Shown here in pieces: positions 12,177 through 24,500 of a stretch of DNA of 64,000 nucleotides; the first letter of the stretch is position 1, and every line of letters starts with the position of its first letter. The translations under genes and the position numbers were made by a program. Source of the stretch: Gordius sp. MW1 (Eukaryota; Nematomorpha; Gordioida; Gordea; Gordiidae). The notes under the pieces are model-generated. The model made no database searches. It saw only the letters and a program-made list of their open reading frames with translations, and had not been told where the DNA came from. The stretch lies in the NCBI GenBank assembly GCA_964036665.1, contig OZ038526.1, positions 33,790,001-33,854,000 on the forward strand, in the 5' to 3' direction.

Positions 12177-12428
12177 TTAGTTTTCAGATTTTAATATAAA
12201 AACAAGCAATAATATTAATAAGACCATGATTATCCATAATCTTAAAAAGAATAAAGGGAAATGATAGGACTTTAATTTATAAGTAGCATCAATCAATAAT
12301 ACTTCAGGATATTTAGAATATTTTTGATGCTGTTCTTGTGTTTGGGATAACAAGCCACAGAACACATTCCCAATATGTACGTCTACATAATTCCCATTAA
12401 CATCTAAGATATTGATGAGAGAAAGCAA
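12177..12428 (-). pseudogene. MULE/ZSWIM-like transposase fragment
   Basis: The minus-strand frame contains FCGLLSQTQEQHQKYSKYPE followed by VLLIDATYKLKSYHFPL. The PEVLLIDATYK block, with its Asp inside LIDATY, is the hallmark of the first catalytic segment of Mutator-like (MULE) transposases and of ZSWIM1/3-type domesticated relatives. Only this block survives. It lies 330 bases from a half copy of a MITE with MULE-like target duplications. Confidence 0.75.
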
Positions 12429-13439
12429 CTCACTTGATTCTTACTTTTTATTGGACTTCTTAATCCTAATATTATAGAGATCTCTTAAAATTTTTTTGAA
12501 GCTTAAGGACATTGGCATCAATGTCATTTATATATACCACAATCCCTGTTTCCTCAAAATCTAATTTTCTTTGCTTAGGAAGATGATGAAAATAGTTTTC
12601 ATCTAAAATATACAATGATTATATACAAACTAATACATTGGTTTTGCTTCCCTCCCAGCATATTTTTGTTCTAAGGCAGATGCAAGGGTTAAGCCTGTGG
12701 GGCTAAAGAAGGAATATTGTGTTTATTCGAGGGAAAAATACTAATGACTACAAAAATAGCGAAACTGGTATAATCGCGTGTCTATATGCAAAACATCAAT
12801 GATTTTTGGTATTCAAATGAGAGTTGGCTCTGCGTATTGGTAACGCTAATATTCAAATGAGGGTTAATTCTGCGTGCGTATATTTCTCTCCGTATCACGA
12901 CCACCACACTACCTAGTGTTGTAAAAAAGACCAAAGGGTTTTCGACCAGGTTATGGCTAAGGTTTAGTCTTGGTCTATTTTTCAAAAAGACCTCGAGGTC
13001 TTTTGGTCTGTTTTCTTAGTCGACCTTTAAGGTTTAGCCGATACTTGGAGAAAAGACCTAAAGGTTCTCAAGGTCTTTTGGCCTATTTTGTTTAGCCAAC
13101 CTTTAGGTTTAGTCAGAATTTTGTTAGTAAACCAAAGGTTTTTACTTGTTATTATAAGTCGACCTTTGGTTTGGCTTAGCTGTTTTAGTGTGGGGGAAAA
13201 ATAATATAATTTAATGAGTAATTCAAAATTAAGCTATATTATATATAATATAGTTACGGGTAGATTTTTAATTGTACTGATATGATTTAATAATGATTGA
13301 GGGTGATTTTTGATATTGATACCTAGTTTTAAAATATAATTTTAAGAATCAATCATTTGTCAAGCTAATTTGGTGACAATTGTCATAATGGTCGTTTATG
13401 AAGCAAAATAAATTGTTTTGACGGAAATTGGTGGGGTAT

Positions 13440-14611
13440 GGTGTCATAAAAATGTTTCAAACTTAAAATTTAAGTTTGTCACCTAAGCTTGGTGACAATT
13501 GTCATAATTGTCATTTTTAAAGCTAGATAAATACTTTTAACGAAAATTGGTCGGTTAGAGTGTCATAAAAATGTTGCAAACTTAAAATATAAGTTTGTCA
13601 TCTTAGCTTGGTGACAATTGTCATTTTAAAAGCTAGATAAATACTTTTAACGAAAATTGGTCGGTTAGGGTGTCATAAAAATGTTGCAAACTTAAAATTT
13701 AAGTTTGTCACCTTAGCTTGGTGACAATTGTCATAATTGTCATTTTAAAAGCTAGATAAATACTTTTAACGAAAATTGGTCGGTTAGAGTGTCATAAAAA
13801 TGTTGCAAACTTAAAATTTAAGTTTGTCACCTTAGCTTGGTGACAATTGTCATAATTGTCATTTTAAAAGCTAGATAAATACTTTTAACCAAAATTGGTC
13901 GGTTAAAGTGTCATAAAAATGTTGCAAACTTAAAATTTAAGTTTGTCACCTTAGCTTGGTGACAATTGTCATTTTAAAAGCTAGATAAATACTTTTAACG
14001 AAAATTGGTCGGTTAGGGTGTCATAAAAATGTTGCAAACTTAAAATTTAAGTTTGTCACCTAAGCTTGGTGACAATTGTCATAATTGTTATTTTTAAAGC
14101 TAGATAAATACTTTTAACGAAAATTGGTCGGTTAGAGTGTCATAAAAATGTTGCAAACTTAAAATTTAAGTTTGTCATCTTAGCTTGGTGACAATTGTCA
14201 TTTTAAAAGCTAGATAAATACTTTTAACGAAAATTGGTCGGTTAGGGTGTCATAAAAATGTTGCAAACTTAAAATTTAAGTTTGTCACCTTAGCTTGGTG
14301 ACAATTGTCATAATTGTCATTTTAAAAGCTAGATAAATACTTTTAACGAAAATTGGTCGGTTAGAGTGTCATAAAAATGTTGCAAACTTAAAATTTAAGT
14401 TTGTCACCTTAGCTTGGTGACAATTGTCATAATTGTCATTTTAAAAGCTAGATAAATACTTTTAACCAAAATTGGTCGGTTAAAGTGTCATAGAAATATT
14501 GCAAACTTAAAATTTAAGTTTGTCACCTTAGCTTGGTGACAATTGTCATTTTAAAAGCTAGATAAATACTCTTAACGAAAATTGGTCGGTTAGGGTGTCA
14601 TAAAAATGTTA
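13440..14611 (+). repeat. Left-arm satellite array, about 119-bp units
   Basis: Ten units containing gttgcaaacttaaaatttaag, the palindrome gacaattgtc, gctagataaatacttttaac and aaaattggtcggtta. A 9-bp insertion (cataattgt) is present or absent in the order + - + + - + - + + -, and other variants (cctaagcttgg; aaccaaaattgg..ttaaag) repeat with the same spacing. So a five-unit higher-order repeat of about 577 bp is present twice. Confidence 0.9.
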
Positions 14612-17000
14612 CGTAATCTGTCAAATCCTAAACTTATGTTGTTTATGTGGTATACTTTGATCTTACTTAGATTGTATACCACGTGTTGGTATATCGCGTT
14701 TTAATGTCCGCGGTATACTTTGATCATATTTTGTTTTATTTAATATAATGTTAATGTAAAAGGGTTAACGAATGGTTCCGCAATCCTTATAATTAAAAAA
14801 AGGAATTGGTCAAAGGAAGGCACTTTTACCGCGGGTTAATCTAGACGCGGAAGTGGCTAATTTTCTTTGACGCTTTCTTTTTTTAATTATTTTTACTTTT
14901 TATTTTTAACTCAGCCACATCTGTTACTAATCTTTGCAGCCCCGTCTGAAGATTTCCCGTACTTTGCTCGTTCAATCAAGCCCACCACCCTGGGAAGATT
15001 CAACAGCTATAAAAGCGAAATCCCATGTCAATAATGCAGTCCTTGAATATTTTTTCCAAAACTTTGTACTCTTCTTAAATCCTTGTAATTGTCCCCAATC
15101 CCTACATCTTTCCCCTTTTATTGTAATTTTACGAAACGTTATAATTTTTTCTTCGCGAACCTTTTTTGTAAATATAAAGTCGATTTCGCGTGAATAAACC
15201 ATCTTTTAATTTTGTAAAATCTCTTTTTACTTACATCGCTACTTTCGCCTTAGACCGCCAGCCATTAGGTATGGTGTTGTAGTTGCGCGCATTCGCAACC
15301 ACATATATATTGAAGTACAGTGAACTCATACACACACCAAAACCCCCCCCCCTCTTCCCTCTCTTATTATTAGCGTCTGTATACGCATCTTATTGTATAC
15401 GCGTAGTCCCTCTCCCCCTATTGATCGCTATGCGATATATTATAGTTAACAAGATCTATTTGTCGACGCGCAACAATATAGAGGTACATATCAATCCGCG
15501 TGTGCGGATTGGTGCAGATATTTAACTCACGCCCGAAGGAGGAAACCAGGAATTATTCTACAAAACGAAAAAGGAAATATTTTATACGGAAAAATTAATT
15601 TGAAATTCAAATTGCCCCCCCCCCCCCTTTTCCTGAATAGAATGGATAAAATTATTCCCGTTTGCCATGAACAACCGTCACAGCGCAGGGATATTGGATA
15701 AAATTATTCCAGGAACATCCCGTTAGCCATGAACAAAATTCACAGCGCAGGGATATTGGATAAAATTATTCCAGGAACATCCCGTTTGCCATGAACAACC
15801 TAATCTGTCAAAGGAAAAAACCACACAATTTTATTGGAGGTTACACAAGTATATACTAAATTTTGCTTAATTGGTATATAGTTTTGATATAGTGGATTAT
15901 TAAATTAAATGTTTTTAATATTGTAAACCCATAATCAAACGTTTGTGATAAAAACTATCCGATTGCATTATATCAATTATTATTTTGGTCTACATATATC
16001 CCTACCCCTGACCCTAATTTTCAATGAAAGGGAAAAGTATCGTATCTCTCGATACGAGTATACTTACCCCCCCCCCCCTTCTATACAAAGAAATAGACGC
16101 CGCTAATTAATTCCGGTACGTGAATGTAAATTGATGTCTACCACTTCAAACGCGGTACATCCCCCCCCCGCCATGCACATATATTTCTTTACATTTAATT
16201 TCTAATACGCATATGTTATTCCCCCCCCCCCGACGCGCTTATATTATTTATTTTATCCCCATATATGATTGTGTATCACTGATAATATGCCTGAGTCATT
16301 ATGATAGTACGGGGATATCTTTTAGATATTCATTAATTTTTTCCTGGTTGTATTTGTGTAATAGAAATAAAGTTTATACACAAGAGAGATTTTAGTTTAA
16401 TAATACGACATTTTTACCGGGGAGAAGGTTGGTTTTCCCCGGCCCCCTATCATCCAATAAAATCTCCCCAATATATCTCTAAAATCTCCCCAATATATCC
16501 TAAATGACCTATCCCCCTTTTCATCAATTTAATCCTGTCACGAATATTCTTCCCAAGTTATTCTGGGTTCTACTAGTTTTTTAATCATATCACATAATAA
16601 TTCTGTGGATATGAAAGTTTATTATAAAAAATTAATCAATTGGAAATGAATAATCGTATATATAAGTTACTTATAATGCAATTCCTTGATACCCTAGCGA
16701 AATTTGTTGATATATATGTATATTTAAATTTATTTAATAGTAATAATTGACAAAATATAAGTTATAAATTTATAAAGATGCTATAGCAAAATTTGTTCCA
16801 TAATTTTTTTAAATGATTAATAAATTGTTTGTAAATTCTTCTTTATTTGAGTTTGTCTATTATAACTTTAAAGTAGTAGGAAAATATTTAGTGTTATACA
16901 TACATAGATATTTTTATTAAAGATTATTCCAATCGCGCAAACACAACACTTCGTTTTCATCTTATATAAATAAATAACACACAACCCTTTGGATGGATAA
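14612..17000. other. Core of the foldback element, no gene recognised
   Basis: AT-rich sequence with a repeated phrase ggtatactttgatc (14650, 14715), seven C runs between 15342 and 16235, and a 66-bp tandem repeat at 15640-15800. The short open frames in it match nothing I recognise. Confidence 0.5.
15640..15800. repeat. 66-bp tandem repeat
   Basis: About 2.5 copies of a unit containing ggataaaattattcc, catcccgtt(t/a)gccatgaac and cacagcgcagggatatt. Confidence 0.8.
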
Positions 17001-17113
17001 GTCTGTGTTGACATACTGTCTGTCATAACGATATCATTAAAAAAATTTCAATTTCTTTTAAATTAGCAATTTCTTCCTCACTGCACAGTGGCCCATCTGA
17101 TAGCCAACCATCT

Positions 17114-17870
17114 TCAACTTTTAAATTGTTTATCGTAGTTATATGCTAGGAAAAATATATAATTATAAATAAAAAAACATACTTCATTAAACACTTTTAA
17201 CATCTTAAATGTACTATTCCACCGGGTTACTATATCCAAGGAAATAGTGATTTCGGCAACCTCCTTAAATCGTTGCATCAATTTCGGTAATGTATGCAGC
17301 TTTCTAACCCAGCGAGAAACCTTTACGATATCATTTTTCAAAATAGATAACCCTTCTTTAACAAATAGGTTTATAATATGTCCAAAACATCTTATATGGA
17401 ATATCTTTGAAATTCTTATTTGATTTATTATATTCATTACAGCGACCATATTTACTGCGTTATCGGTGTTTATAGATAAAACTTTGTCTTCCATGTTATA
17501 TTTTTTCATAATGTCTGTAATTTTTTCGGCTGTTTGTCCCGTATGTGGGTATGAAATTTCCAAAACGTAACTTTTAGTTCAAAAATTTCGTTTATAAAAT
17601 GCCCAGTTACGCCAATATAAGATAAACATTGTATACTAGACCACTAGTCTATGGTCAACGATATTGAATCGCTCTTCTCAATAATTTGTTGAACGATTAT
17701 AAACTTTTCCTCGTAAAGTTTTTTAATATTTTGCGTATAAGTGGGCCTTGTATTTATTTTTATTGAACTATTAATTCGGGTAAACATTCTCCTAAAACTT
17801 TCACATTCGATAAGTCTAAAGGAGAGTCCTTCTCTTATTATTAACTTTTAATCATATCATTAATTTCTTT
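17114..17870 (-). pseudogene. hAT transposase relic inside the foldback element
   Basis: Reading the minus strand: EGLSFRLIECESFRRMF and SISLTID (17850-17640), a stop, YIGVTGHFINEIFELK, a frameshift near 17570, then a 149-codon frame with YPHTGQTAEKITDI, LSINTDNAVNMV, RCFGHIINLFVKEGL, KVSRWVRKLHTLPKLMQRF and LDIVTRWNSTFKML. This is the hAT DDE/insertion domain order (DNA.NM, RC.(A/G)H..NL..K, TRWNST). The C-terminal dimerisation segment and the BED finger are not seen. It is the likely original transposase of the surrounding element, now inactive. Confidence 0.85.
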
Positions 17871-17899
17871 ATTATTTTCTTCCAGCCAATCTCCCTTTA

Positions 17900-19611
17900 A
17901 TATACATTTTTTTTAATGAAAAAAATAGTATACCTAAAAATGATTAATTGCTTTTTGTAACTGGCTTACTAATGTGTAGCCAGACAGCATCACACACACT
18001 CACTCCCTCCCTAGCCGTACCATATTTTACAAGTTATTTTCATTGTTTCGCTAAGGCACACGCACAGCACATGCAATCCCATTTTTTCCCCCATTTTAAC
18101 TAGCTAATACCCACCCCACCCATATTTATGGATCTGGCACGTAGCCAAGAATTGCTAAAAATTAAATCAAACGCTTTTTTGGTAAAATTATTTATTAAAA
18201 AATAAAACGCACATAATAAAATTATAGATTGATAATAGAATTATTTTGATGTAAAAAAATACAAGCATCAAAAATCTCCGAGTTGAAATTTTATTTGAAA
18301 AAATATTCGATTTGAGAGTCGGCGAATATTAAAATAATGATTCGATTCGAACATTCGATTATTTTTCAAGTTTTTTAATTATGAATTTATTGATAAAAAT
18401 GCAAAGATTGAATATAAAAATATAAAATGTTAGTTTGAATTTTTTTTAAGTTGAACCTCATATAGTATGTAAAAAGATATTTTTATATTTTGTGTATGCT
18501 TATAAAATTTAAATGTAGTGATCGGAGAAAATAACTAATTTGCGGAAATATAAAAACAGCTTAATTATTTTTTGTCATGTATATTTAAATAACTATCAAC
18601 CAAGTATAAATAATTTTTCGAATCCCTTTTTAAAGATTCAATTCGGATTTTCGAATCTCACCAGTTAAATATTAGAGTCGAAATTCAGACATAAGGATTT
18701 GATCCGAATCTAATCTCGAATCGAATATTTCCCAGAGGTGTACTTTCCACCATCTATTTTTTCTCGTTGATCTTTAACCTTATGTAGGTGTCAATTTCTT
18801 TACTTTATAAAATTATTTCTGAATATTTTCAGCTATTAGGAGTAGATTTTTTGTTCCATACTCAATTGTTTGTCTTTGTACATTAAAATAGCGCTAAATG
18901 AATGAATCAATAACTTTTAATTAATAAATCGTTAAATCCAACAAGATTTCCATACACGGATCAATGCCATCCGTTTAGTTATAGCGCGTTTTTATATTTT
19001 TTTAGTCGTGTGTGTAATTTTTTGTATACCATTTAATAAAAATATTGTTTTAAACATAACAAAGAACTACTTAGGCTACTACTAAATTATTCCGGGCCGG
19101 GCCTATATTTTATGAATTAGGCCCGGCCCGTCCCGGAATACCAAAGCTTCAAAATTTAGGACCCGAGCCCGGCCCGGGCCTCGGGCTGCCCGTGCAGGTC
19201 TCTAGTTATGACACAGTTATTTTCAACAAAATTGTTAATTCCAAGCAATTTATTATATAAAAATTGACACTCTATCATAAAACTTGTTGGGGTTCTAAAA
19301 AACTGATAGAAAAAAAGTTATTAACGAGAAAGATATTAAATTAAAAGGGAGATTTTAGCTTCGATTTTCTATCTTTTTTTCTCTAGTCTCTTTTAAATTT
19401 GACAAAGCAATATAACCAACCCCTATGACTGATAAATGTTAATGTTACTGGTTGAAACCCATATATTAATTTAGAATCGTTTAAACTGAGTTATTACTAT
19501 AAATAACGAAGATAAAAAATATGAATTAAACTTAACAAGTATTATGGTACAATTATTCGATTTTACCAACGTCACTATAATAAATTGACAACTAATTTTT
19601 AAAAATACATT
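17900..19611. other. AT-rich core with MITE-like fragments
   Basis: No gene is seen. Two repeat-like patches stand out: 18280-18740, rich in attcga/tcgaat motifs, and 19085-19205, rich in ggcccgg motifs ending in gcccgtgcaggtctc. A 95-bp stretch at 18945-19040 (ggatcaatgccatccgttta) recurs with changes at 38020-38112. Confidence 0.45.
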
Positions 19612-20640
19612 GTTGGAACATTTTTATGACACCCTAACCGACCAATTTTTGTTAAAAGTATTTATCTAGCTTTTAAAATGACAATTATGACAATTGTCAC
19701 CAAGCTAAGGTGACAAACTTAAATTTTAAGTATGCAACATTATTATGACACCCTAACCAACCAATTTTTGTTTAAAAGTATTTATCTAGCTTTTAAAATG
19801 ACAATTATGACAATTGTCACCAAGCTAAGGTGACAAACTTAAATTTTAAGTTTGCAACATTTTTATGACACCCTAACCGACCAATTTTCGTTAAAAGTAT
19901 TTATCTAGCTTTAAAAATGACAAATATGACATTGTCACCAAGCTAAGGTGACAAACTTAAATTTTAAGTTTGCAACATTTTTATGACACCCTAATCGACC
20001 AATTTTCGTTAAAAGTATTTATCTAGCCTTTAAAATGACAATTATGACAATTGTCACCAAGCTAAGGTGACAAACTTAAATTTTAAGTTTGCAACATTTT
20101 TATGACACCCTTACCGACCAATTTTCGTTAAAAGTATTTATCTAGCTTTAAAAATGACAAATATGACAATTGTCACCAAGCTAAGGTGACAAACTTAAAT
20201 TTTAAGTTTGCAACATTTTTATGACACCCTAATCGACAAATTTTCGTTAAAAGTATTTATCTAGCCTTTAAAATGACAATTATGACAATTGTCACCAAGC
20301 TAAGGTGACAAACTTAAATTTTAAGTTTGCAACATTTTTATGACACCCTTACCGACCAATTTTCGTTAAAAGTATTTATCTAGCTTTAAAAATGACAAAT
20401 ATGACAATTGTCACCAAGCTAAGGTGACAAACTTAAATTTTAAGTTTGCAACATTTTTATGACAGCCTAACCGACAAATTTTCGTTAAAAGTATTTATCT
20501 AGCTTTTAAAATGACAATTATGACAATTGTCACCAAGCTTAGGTGACAAACTTAAATTTTAAGTTTGAAACATATTTATGACACCATACCCCACCAATTT
20601 CCGTCAAAACAATTTATTTTGCTTTATAAACGACCATTAT
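19612..20640 (-). repeat. Right-arm satellite array, inverted
   Basis: Eight to nine units of the same satellite as 13440-14611, in reverse orientation. Here unit variants alternate (gctttaaaaatgacaaatatgac versus gcctttaaaatgacaattatgac), giving a dimeric higher-order period of about 239 bp, unlike the five-unit period of the left arm. Confidence 0.9.
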
Positions 20641-21549
20641 GACAATTGTCACCAAATTAGCTTGACAAATGATTGATTCTTAAAATTATATTTTACAACC
20701 AGGTATCAATATCAAAAATCACCCTCAACCATTATTAAATCATATCAGTACAATTAAAAATCTACCCGTAACTATATATAGCTTAATTTTAAATTCACTC
20801 ATTAAATTATATATTATTTTCCTACCACCCCGCCAGACCTAAGCCAAGCCAAAGGTCGACTAATAATAACAAGTAAAAACCTTTGGGGTATTAACAAAAT
20901 TATGACTAAACCTAAAGGTTGGCTAAACAAAATAGCCTAACAACCTTTAAGGTCTTTTCTCCAAGTATTAGCTCAACCAAAGGTCGACTAAGAAAACAGA
21001 CCAAAAGACCTCGAGGTCTTTTTGGTTTAGTCGACTAAGACCAAAGGTCGGGTAAAAAAACCCAGGTCTTTTTACAACACTGGCTTGTACACCACTTTAT
21101 AATAAGTTATCGGTTTTATAAATGTTTACAAATAAAATTAAATAATTAAGAAAGGCAAGTTAATAATATTGCTCGTACATTACTTAAGTAAAATGTACGA
21201 GGATATTTACCAATTAATAGATATACTATAATATAGGCAAATTTAGAAAATAATCATTACTATCGTGTCTGCCCTAAAAAAATAGACAAACTAAATTCTG
21301 GGTTTATTTATATTTAACTTAATTATGACTTGCTGGAAACATCCCCCCCCCCCCATTTAAACTTGATATTAATTAATATATACACTCATTTAAATTGCGC
21401 AGTAATAAACATTTTAATACCTTTTATTTAATTTTAATTATCGAAGTTTTAAGTTTTATATGTGAGCTTTTATTGCATATATAAAAATTAAAAAATTAAT
21501 ATTCCAGCGATGCAAGGACTTTTGCAATAAAGATAAATTAGGTTAAATA

Positions 21550-24500
21550 TTACATTTGACTCGTGTTCTTTGGATTACAAGAGTTCCACCAAGTTAAGAA
21601 TTTTACCCTTTTGTTCTGACGTTCGTAATCAGTTTCTGGAAACTGAGGCGTGGCCAAAGAATCTTTTGCCAAATTGCAGAGCTTAAACCATGTGTCATGT
21701 GGGGGAAATTCCCAACTCCAACCATCCGACCATTTTAAATACTTTTTGTAACGAACATATGAGTTCCCTAAGTTTTTTAAGAATTTAGCTAATGAGGCAG
21801 GTCCTTTAAAATCAGCGATGTGAATATATGAATTAGGGATAGCCCACTTTTCATAACTTTCCTTATCCGTTCCACCTACTATTGGTATGGGGCCTTGCTT
21901 GCTGAGTCGATACCAATATTTCTCCGTTATGTATGCTGGGCATGATTGACTGTTCTCAATGGCTATGAAAAATTTGTAGCGTGACGTCAAGTTTTTGGTA
22001 CATGGGTAATCGTCTACCATATTGTGTGAGTTCTAACGATAAAAAATATAGTTAATAATAATTAAAGATTATATTAGACGGCTGAATTGCATTTTAAAAT
22101 AATACAAATATTTCTAATTGGCATAAGAAAAACCCGATATACGAGTCTCCAAACAAATAATAATAATCATACCCTAATAGAGTTAGGTATATATTTTTTA
22201 ATAATCTTATTGATGCAATTATTGTACCAGGATATTGTCATGCAATATGTAAGCTGGTTTTTGGTTGTCCGTCCGTCCTGTCCAACTGTGGAAACCTCTA
22301 AGGGAATTCAATGGCTGTTGACTTATGCTTCTGTAAATATTTAGCATTCGTAAATAGACTAGCTAATTACCGCTGGTTGGCTTTAATTTTTTTGATCTCA
22401 CCTGAGCTTAAATTGCATTATTGTTTATTATAAATTCCTTTTGGCAATTTACCTAAGTTGTGGCTATATAAAGGATAATTGCAAAACTGGATAAATAATT
22501 CCTTGCAAATTAATGCTGATTGTTGCTCACTTCTACTTTGTATGACCACCGCCCGAGGCCAAGATTCTTGTTGATTATTATTTTTTGCTGCTTATTATCG
22601 GTCATAAATTTCTTCGGGTCTCACTTGATGCTTAATTGACATTTTTTGGGAATTTTCGTTGGTGTGGTCGGCTAACCTTTAGGCCCAAAATGTATATATT
22701 TCTCTGACTTCATGCTTAGGCCAATGTTACACGATCCAAATTCTTGTACTGCATAAGCGATCTGACATTCCATTTTCTTATTCGATCCAAAGAAAGTAAT
22801 TATGTGTCTTGAACCTAAAATGACCTAACCCTAACCCTACAAAACCTGCCCTTGCGAGACCGAAATCACAATATGAAAACGTGAGTAAGAAATTTTGTTT
22901 ATTTCGTACGATTTGTGTTTTTCCGAATGCGAAAAACACAAATCGGCGCTTTGTTATTTTTTGGATCGAATAAGAAAATGGAATATGAGATCGCTTATAC
23001 AGTACAAGAATTTGGATCGTGTAACATTGGTCTCATGCTTAGAGTTTGACCATTTCTTCCTCCCTCATCATAGGCATTCACCCTTCCCCCCTTTTTTGAC
23101 TATAATTTGCATAGCAAATGTGCTACGTTTATACGGAGTATGGAGGAGTATTGTAAGAACAATACCTCAGAACTAGGGGCAAGTCTTAAAACAAAAAAAC
23201 GAGCTCCAAGTGTCGAACCCTTGGCCCCTTCTCCCACCAGGGGCAAAGCCCTTTTTTATTTACTAATAATAAATATATACCGTACATAACATAAATTAAT
23301 TCCGAAGTAAAAAAAGTTATGTCTTTTATTTAACATACGATTCATGTGGTTAATCCTAACCCCGTTAAAAGTGGTCTCTATTTAAGTTGCTCTTGATTTA
23401 CCTATCTCGATTGAACTATCGCACACTAATGAGCTTTAATAAGAGCGAAAACGTTATTTGTCTGTTATTATGAGTATCATACTAAAAGAATTAAGTAAAT
23501 ACAGTCGAAACTTCTTAATCGCAAATAGGATTATCGCGAAAATCTTTTAATCGCGAAGTTAACCGTTATTTGGTTTTTTTAAACGATAATATTAACAAAA
23601 ACATCGTTTATTGACAAATCGCTTAATAGTACAATATCGGATATTCACAAACATTTTCGAGTCCTTAAATCAACCAGATAATTATGTAAAATATTGTTTT
23701 ATTGCGAAGCGTAAGAAATGAATATTTAATATAATGTATATGTACTTTTATTTCCATCGTTTAATCGCGAAATATCGGCTAATCGCCAATTTTTTTTCAG
23801 ACCCAAGGCTTTGCAATTAAACGGTTTTTACTGTATTAAACCATATTAATTAATGTCTGTTATCATTTACGAGTATCATATTAAAAAAGTTAAGTAGATA
23901 CTAAGCCAAATTAAAATCTAACATAAATTTGCCGATGACGCAGACTCGTATATCGGGTTTTTCTTTGCTAATTATAAAATTAACAGTTACCTTATTCAAA
24001 GTTAGACATTTTTGATTGTCGAAACACTCCCCATATAAATCCATGTCCGGGATGTGCCGTTTCAATTGCATTACATACTCCATTCTCGCGTTGGCTTTAC
24101 AATTACTAATAGTAGCTATGCCGTAAAATATAATGCAAACAAGCGTAGCTCATTATGCATTACTAATATTAAAAAAATAAAGATTAATTACATACCTCCT
24201 ATAAGTTTTCGACTGGCGAAGTCTAGGGCGTTCAGGTGAGGACTCTTTTTGTATCGAGCTCGATTAATACGGATTCCATAAGGTAGTTGAAGGTCGCTCC
24301 GTGGATCTACGCTAATTATGTAATCAAAGTAGCTTGGTTCAAGCATTTCACTCAAATTAAGGCGCCTACTGAGCTTAGCGTTAGCCCTAAATTTAGCGGC
24401 AGACTCCCTCGTGACCAGCACTATTTTTAGATGGGGTTTTAACAATGTCTTAACATTAGGTAAGTTTGTGGGAAAATTTTCTTTTTTGGTAAAGTATGGG

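Larger units (their letters stand above)
12914..21082. mobile_element. Foldback-like hAT element, 8.2 kb
   Basis: The ends are inverted: tagtgttgtaaaaaagacc at 12914 and its complement ggtctttttacaacactg ending at 21082. The inversion continues inward through guide phrases such as aaaagacctcgaggtctttt and gtcgacctttgg, then through satellite arrays (13440-14611 on one arm, inverted at 19612-20640 on the other). Arms are about 1.7 and 1.5 kb around a 5-kb core with a minus-strand hAT transposase relic at 17114-17870. The (C/T)AGTG termini fit hAT. The flanking octamers (acactacc, gcttgtac) do not match, so no target duplication survives. Confidence 0.75.

Noticed and set aside
13440-14611. CRISPR-like regular repeat array
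   Set aside because: Units are contiguous tandem satellites of about 119 bp with no unique spacers, inside a eukaryotic transposon arm.
12906-21090. 8-bp target duplication around the foldback element
   Set aside because: The flanking octamers acactacc and gcttgtac do not match, so no duplication is claimed.
22830-22856. Telomeric repeat (cctaaccctaaccc)
   Set aside because: Only about three units within a MITE interior; too short to indicate a telomere or interstitial telomeric array.
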